From Rosa chinensis (Eukaryota; Streptophyta; Magnoliopsida; Rosales; Rosaceae), in NCBI RefSeq assembly GCF_002994745.2, contig NC_037092.1, forward strand, positions 83,992,824 through 84,056,823: a stretch of 64,000 nt of DNA, written 5' to 3'. Numbering within the stretch: position 1 is the first letter of the stretch; every line of letters begins with the position of its first letter. The notes below the pieces were generated by a model. It had not been told where the DNA came from. It did not search any database and saw only the letters and a program-made list of their open reading frames with translations. A program made the position numbers and the translations under genes. Shown piece by piece: positions 58,386-64,000 of this stretch.

Positions 58386-59318
58386 TGTAAGTATTTGGGC
58401 CAATACCGTTCAACATACACTTTCCTATTACCTCTGGGAGATCAAAGATTACAGAAAAATAGGAGAATACTTCTCCTGCATTTAAGGTAATCCAAGGGAA
58501 CAAGAAGAAGTTTGCAGAATCAGATATTGCAGCGAAAATCAAGGAAGATCGTCTCAAGGAAGATCGACTCACTGATCTTGCGTTTAAGGTAGGACTCATA
58601 CATATCATTTTACATGATTTGCATATCGGATAAATGATCTGATATGCTTATCTTCATTAAGATGTTTTTATCTTGCTTGATTGGTTAGGCACGAAAATAA
58701 GGAAAATTATTTACTGGTTTTTAAAATCTTTACATATATATCTTATTCAGTGATGCAATAGGTGATTTGATTTGAGGGGGAGTCTGGCTCCTCTATAAAA
58801 GGTTTCGAAACAAGTTTCTGAAGATAAGTTTTTGACCCTCAAAACAATAGTTTTTCATTGTGTGTTGTTTAGCCTTCATCGACTGTTTTCATGTCAAAAC
58901 TTCAATAGTTATTTATATAGTTTGATTCCTCACTACATGCATATCATGATCCATATCTACAATCAGTGAGATCAGTGAGATTGTGATACAAGCAGCTGAG
59001 GGGGAGATCTATAGTATAGAGAATATCTTAAGCATTGGCTGCGTGTGTAGAATAGTTTCTGCAATTGTAAACAAGTTAGCATTGTGTGCTAGTAGAGTGA
59101 TTGTGATCAAAATCACTACTCGTAATTGTATTCTTTTTACACATAGTGGATTTATCTTTCGTGTAGGCTACGTAAACAGGCTTGCAGTGAAGTTTCCTCA
59201 GTGGAGAGGTTTACACTGCGTCAGCAAAAGCTTGTGTTCGTTTTTACTTGAAATGGTAAATTATTTAGTCTTGTTACTTGTTCACATCATTGTGTTTTTG
59301 TTCCATCTGGTGTTTTCA
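58386..59318 (+). repeat. Copia-3 3' LTR
   Basis: Same length as the 5' LTR with scattered substitutions; followed directly by the TAATT target duplication. Confidence 0.93.
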
Positions 59319-59323
59319 TAATT

Positions 59324-60035
59324 GCTTGATATGATTGATGTCTGCATTTTATAGAATCTAGAGATATATAACTGTGTATGATTAATGAACCAAGGGCATT
59401 AAGTGTATTAGGTACGTACGTATAAGGTGGTCATTTGCTTTCAGTGAAGTCAAGTAGCTTAGTTCTTATTTTCCAAGCCATACTAAACTATTTTGCATAG
59501 CTAAGCATTTCAGATCAGCCAGTCAAGTTGTAGTATGATGAGAACCAGACCTAAAGCTTTACCACGTACTCAAGTCTGACCTAACCCAGAATGAATAAAC
59601 CCATTGGTATCTTCTATCATCTTCGAGCATAATAATCATCAATTACCTTTCGACGGATGCTGTATGCCACGCATATTAGGTTTTAAAAAGCATATTCTCT
59701 AAAAACTAACGCCGGAGAATTAGGGTAAAACCTGAAGAACAGTATATGATACACACACACACACATCATATAGTAATGAATTAACAAAAGGTTGATAGTC
59801 GATCTGGTGCCCGAGATGAATGACATAATGCTAGCGGCACAAACATTGATCAAGTCCTTAAGTTGTGACAGTGTAATAGGTGAAGGAGACATCTTAGGGA
59901 TCCATAACATGTTGCCGTCCTAGCTAGCTATCCCTTTTACATTGTTAAAAGGTTTTATCAGCAATAATCTACAGTAATATATCTTGCAGATTAATGAAAT
60001 GAAAGCAAAGCAACAGTGGTTTTACGAGTAAACCC
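59324..60035. other. Intergenic
   Basis: No gene supported. A CA microsatellite lies at about 59751-59765. Confidence 0.4.
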
Positions 60036-60038
60036 TAA

Positions 60039-60363
60039 AGCCAAGTTTGGTTCGTGGAAATGAAGCATCAAGAAAGAAAACTCGTTCATTTCTTGCATTT
60101 GGGATGCAAAAGGAAAAGAAATCATTTCCTGAAAGAATGGAGGGGAAAGTTGTTCATTCCAAATTTCAAAGGAATTACTTTTACCCATTTTTTCCTTGCA
60201 TTTATTACTCACAACATATTATTTTACTACATTATGTACAAACTTTTTAACAACTTTCTTTACGTTACTAAATATCGGAATGGAAAGTTATTGAGAAATT
60301 TCATTTCCCTTCCCATGGGAAAGACAAAGGAATTACTTTCATTTCCATGAACCAAACGAGGCC
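60039..60363. mobile_element. Harbinger/Tourist-type MITE, 325 bp
   Basis: The ends AGCCAAGTTTGGTTCGTGGA and (reverse complement of the right end) GGCCTCGTTTGGTTCATGGA form about 25-bp inverted repeats with four mismatches. TAA flanks both sides (60036-60038 and 60364-60366), the usual PIF/Harbinger 3-bp target. No coding capacity. Confidence 0.8.
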
Positions 60364-60366
60364 TAA

Positions 60367-61735
60367 GAGGATGAGTGTTCGTTCGAGATGTCCTATATCA
60401 CAATTCAAAATATATTTATAGTGTTAGTGTTTTCTTAAAACTTTCACAAAGTGAACATTCCAAAACATCCAATATACTCCAATCTTATCACTCCACCCCA
60501 AAAATCAAACAAAGAATACATGATAATATTTGAAAAATTACATTTTGTCGTTCACATACATATTGAATGCAATAAGAGTTATTTATTACCCAACTTTGCC
60601 TAAATCTCGACCTAATTAATCATTCCCCTGTACTGCAGTTCAGCATTATAGAACGACTCTCCAAATCGTGTATCAATGTCATGTTGCATTATTGAATTAT
60701 TCATATTGTGGATCTCATACATTTGGTCAGCTATGTCAGCTATTGACATACAAAATTGCAACACCAAATTATACAATGATCTTTTTCTTTTTTCTTCCCT
60801 AATATGTCCTAAAAGATTGGACTATTATAAATCTACAAATGTCATTTTCAATAAAAAGGTAATTGATCTCTTTGTTTATTTTCTTATACATGTGTCAGAT
60901 ATAGCAGAACTTAGAACAGTTAGACAATTTCTCAAACTTATTAAAAAAAAAAATTGAATAATCAAACTTATTGAATTTATGATGACGAAGCTTACCAAAA
61001 ATAAGAGGCTCTGATTGAAAATACTTGATAGAATTTGGCATAATACGCGGACCCAATTACCACAAATAACTTTTTTCAATATTATAATTTTGAACCTTTT
61101 GGATACTTGTATGCGACTTGTTAAACGGATTCATAATCATTACTCTTAATTTTAAGTCAATTAGTTTTTGGCCGGACATTTTAAAGTCAATTATAAATAA
61201 TATGTTGAATATTTACTCTGCCAATTTGCAATATGATTTTGTGTTTGTCATCATTGATGATTACTTCCTTAAGAGGGACAAATCCATGGTAAATTTAAAG
61301 TTTAAAATTTTTGAGCCATAAAAAAAAAAAAAAAAAACTTTGGAAATAGAAAAATTGAAAAGATTAAAGTTTGGTTTAACCCCTTGCTACGTATCTTTTT
61401 CTTAGTTATCAATAAATTCGAGTAAGGACGATGAGTTAATCCATATTTCACTTCTATAAAAAAAAAAAAAAAAAAAGATTCTAGTATATGTTCTAATTGT
61501 CCTCCAAAATCTTGTTCCATTTGTACCATCTTAATCTTTGCTCGATACATAGTGACAAGAACAAGTCATTGTAAATATCATCATTGCACTAGCGTTACGT
61601 TTTAGCTACATACTTTAATATATACTTCTAAATGTCACTTTCCTAAGCACTCTTACTCTATGCCTTGGTTTTTCGACTTTGTGTTATGGGATCGGATTGT
61701 ATAAATTGCCCGCTTTTTGTTGTAAATGCATGATT
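60367..61735. other. Intergenic, AT-rich
   Basis: Nothing recognised apart from poly(A) runs near 61320 and 61460. Confidence 0.4.
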
Positions 61736-61743
61736 CCCTTATC

Positions 61744-62376
61744 CAGGGGCGGAATTAGGATTTAAACCTTGGGGGGGTCGAGACCTATAGTTTAAAAAAA
61801 AAAAAAAAAATTGCTCCAAGAATAAATTAAAAATCTTTCAATATAAATTATATAATCCATAAGTCTGTATATGAACAATGAAATAGGATTCATATACAAA
61901 TTGAACAAAATCTATATATGATTTTTTTCATATACAAATTGAACAAAATCTGTATATGAATAATGAAATAGGATTCAAATATAATGAAATTAAGTATATG
62001 AACAAAATATTGAGAAAAATAGCCATGGTAAGATGATAACTACAACAAATTCAATCAAAATTAACCCTTCAATAACTATTACCTAATAGCTTATTTTATA
62101 AAAAACCTAATATCATATTTTGACTTTTGTTATATTATTAATATACTTATTTTTAATAAATCTATCATTTGATTTGTTTTACATGTATTCTTACTAATAA
62201 AATTTTATAACCCTTTAAAACATCAACTGATCATCACGTGGGTTTGAGGTTGGGGGGGTCCACCACATAGATGAAAGGTTCTTTACCCAAATTTATTAAC
62301 GATCATATATATATATTCATGTATATGTCACAAAGCTTGCCGGACCCCGTCAGACCGTCACACAGTTCCGCCCCTG
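61744..62376. mobile_element. hAT-type non-autonomous element, 633 bp
   Basis: CAGGGGCGGAA at the left end and TTCCGCCCCTG at the right end are perfect 11-bp inverted repeats. A perfect 8-bp duplication, CCCTTATC, flanks them (61736-61743 and 62377-62384). Both are hallmarks of hAT transposons. Internally AT-rich with G-runs near each end; no transposase. Confidence 0.9.
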
Positions 62377-62506
62377 CCCTTATCATATAGCATATATTCC
62401 AAGTGACAGCCTACTAAACTGAAGAATAAAACAGTCTTGTCTTGTCATGGGTATTTGTTGGAGTGCAAAGAATTTTGCTTGTATGCCATTCCACATAAAA
62501 CTCATG

Positions 62507-62559
62507 AATACTATGGATTCATTTTTTTTTTTTTTTGAGAATAATACTATGGATGCATT
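62507..62559 (-). mobile_element. Micro-insertion with 17-bp duplication
   Basis: AATACTATGGATTCATT (62507-62523) and AATACTATGGATGCATT (62543-62559) flank 19 bp: about thirteen T then GAGAAT, that is ATTCTC plus poly(A) on the minus strand. The flanks differ at one base. Confidence 0.65.
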
Positions 62560-63000
62560 AAGATGATACCAAAACAAAAGAATGTGAGTTTATATCACCC
62601 ACCTATATTACATATAGAAACATCAATATAAGAATAATGTGTAATGACATCATCTAATATTTGACTTGCCAATATCTCACTATTATTTTGTAGAGTCATT
62701 TTCACTAAAAAGGTCAAAAGGGCTCAAAATTTCTATTTCAATATCTCCTATTAGAAATAAAATAAATATTTTTCAAAAGAATTTTTTTTAAGAGAATAAT
62801 ATCAATTTTATTCATAGTGAAAAAAAAATTACACATAATAAGAGTCACTGCAATTTCACATTGACTACTCGTTACTGGTTAGTACTTGATCTAAAAAAAT
62901 CAAAATACCGAGCCAAGGAAAATGAATATCACACCCACGCTTTTGAAGTTTTGAATATATAGATATTCATGCCCATATATCTAAGTTGCGGACAAACCAA
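62560..63000. other. Intergenic, AT-rich
   Basis: No feature recognised. Confidence 0.4.
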
Positions 63001-63019
63001 GTAACCATCTTTGAAGAAC

Positions 63020-64000
63020 GCGCCCCACGCGCGAGCGAAAAAAGAAAAAAAAACAAAAGGGGAGTTTTCTCTCCCGGCCGTACGCCGGTGGTTCCCCTGC
63101 CGCTGCGTTATGGTCCGGGAGGGGAGTTTTGTTTCTGCGTACGTAGTGATGGGGGTCCATGGCAGCGGCGAGGCTCTGGGTTGGTGGATGGGTTGTCGGC
63201 TCCGGGTGTAGTCGGATCAATCTCGATCTGCTACCCCGGTTCATGGAGGTTTTGCGGCGGTGGTGCAGCGACGGATCTTGGGGCTCCAGCGGTGCTCTTT
63301 TTCGCCACCATCCCTGTGTGTTGGGCTGTGGCTGTACTGATCTAGATGCGATGGTGCTGATCCCGGAAGGGACCTGTCCGATCTCGTTTTTGGATCTGTG
63401 GGGGTTGTCAGCCTAGTGCTGGGGTGGTTTTTTGTGGCGTGTCAGGGCGGGGTTGCGGCGAAGGGTTTCAACGTGATGCTGTTTTGATGCGTGACGATGG
63501 GCTGGTGGCATTGGCGTTGTTGGTGGTCGGTGGATCTGTTGGTTGTGCTTGGCCGTGGCTGGGAGTGGTGGTCTTTGGGCTGAGCCTGATTCTTGGGCCT
63601 CTCTGTGATGTTTTTGTTTTTGTGTTCTGTTGTTATTTTTTGGTAGTTAGTTTTCGGTGGGTGTTTTGGTAGGAATAAGTCTCTCCTCTTGTGAGCGAGG
63701 GTTAGGGTTTTGGGTCTGGTCTGCTGGCGGTGCTTTCTGGCTATCTACGAGACGATGAATCACCCTTACACGTGGTCTGGCTGTTTTGGACACGGTGTCC
63801 GAACGGGTGAAAACAGTTCATCGTTTATGTTTCTGGTGAGGTTGTACCGCCATAGTTAGGTTTGGTTAAGGGTTAAGTCTGGTTAGGGGTTGGGTCTTTT
63901 TGACTCATGTAAGTCACTGGTGGTGATGGTCCCGTAACATTGGTTTCGATGATATTGTAACCTGTATGGTTATTTGGTTATTAATAGAAGGTGGTATTTT
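63020..64000 (+). mobile_element. GC-rich LINE-like segment, cut by the window end
   Basis: Base composition changes sharply to GC- and GT-rich at about 63020. The right part ends with TATTTGGTTATTAATAGAAG and GTGGTATTTT, which resembles the 3' end of plant LINEs before the poly(A) tail. Several short frames are open but none resembles a known protein, so this may be a LINE leader fused to its 3' end, with the coding part deleted. Confidence 0.4.

Larger units (their letters stand above)
50193..59318 (+). mobile_element. Copia-3, SIRE/Maximus-like LTR retrotransposon
   Basis: Two LTRs of 933 bp each (50193-51125, 58386-59318), differing at about 17 positions, flanked by TAATT (50188-50192 and 59319-59323). 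The primer site TGGCATCAGAGC is at 51128-51139 and the purine tract AAAGGGGGAGAT at 58374-58385. Large size, gag with a long coiled-coil part and two CCHC knuckles, and an extra frame after pol fit the SIRE/Maximus lineage. It is older than copia-2 and defective. Confidence 0.93.

Noticed and set aside
59683..59910. 75-codon minus-strand frame (MLWIPKMSPSPITLSQLKDL...)
   Set aside because: The first half looks protein-like, but I recognise no family, and the rest falls into a CA repeat. Not enough to call a gene.
60047..60350. Two plus-strand frames of 67 and 98 codons
   Set aside because: Both lie inside the Harbinger-type MITE and change frame over the same bases.
1..64000. CRISPR arrays, rRNA or tRNA genes, bacterial-type systems
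   Set aside because: No regularly spaced short repeats with unique spacers, and no tRNA- or rRNA-like sequence was noticed; the sequence is plant nuclear DNA.

Overview
The window is nuclear DNA of a flowering plant, probably a eudicot. Coding genes have many short exons bounded by GT-AG introns, intergenic DNA is AT-rich, and plant-type Ty1/copia, LINE, hAT and Harbinger-like elements are abundant. The style of the genes and elements suggests Rosaceae, but that is a family-resemblance guess from memory, not a search result.

Four host genes can be reconstructed: (1) a nine-exon chloroplast-type 13-lipoxygenase on the minus strand (812-5958), with all five iron ligands present and an unusual Ser/Thr-rich linker; (2) a 19-exon DNA topoisomerase VI subunit B on the plus strand (21259-26918); (3) a 12-exon Gfo/Idh/MocA-family oxidoreductase on the plus strand (27675-31214), with an 18-nt micro-exon, a GC-AG intron and a decayed copy of one exon inside an intron; (4) an intronless MCTP/FTIP-like protein with three C2 domains and two membrane segments on the plus strand (35242-37560), with a decayed partial copy about 0.6 kb downstream. 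For each spliced gene I checked that all exon junctions keep the reading frame. These genes serve unrelated functions (oxylipin synthesis, endoreduplication/topology, a dehydrogenase-type reaction, ER-plasma membrane contact or transport) and show no operon-like logic.

The rest is mostly mobile DNA. Three Ty1/copia elements are nearly complete. Copia-1 (about 15846-20877, minus) has one in-frame stop and lies about 380 bp upstream of the topoisomerase start codon. Copia-2 (39011-45996, minus) has 218-bp LTRs differing at one base, a CATGT target duplication, separate gag and pol frames, and splice-acceptor-like sites just before both start codons. Copia-3 (50193-59318, plus) is SIRE/Maximus-like, with 933-bp LTRs, a TAATT target duplication, a frameshift, a 20-bp disrupting duplication and an extra GC-rich frame in the envelope position. 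Between the lipoxygenase and copia-1 lies a tandem duplication of 1.6-1.8 kb (9334-15780). Its first copy is split by a 3-kb insertion flanked by a 9-bp duplication. That insertion carries a 530-bp tandem array, which in turn holds a 5'-truncated LINE with a 17-bp target duplication. The right end (59.3-64 kb) has a Harbinger-type MITE, a hAT-type element and a GC-rich LINE-like segment running off the edge.

I found no CRISPR array, rRNA or tRNA gene, and nothing that amounts to a wholly new biological system. The most interesting signals are the splice-acceptor placement in copia-2 and copia-3, the duplicated exon in the oxidoreductase gene, and a set of 19-26 bp poly(A) micro-insertions with target duplications.
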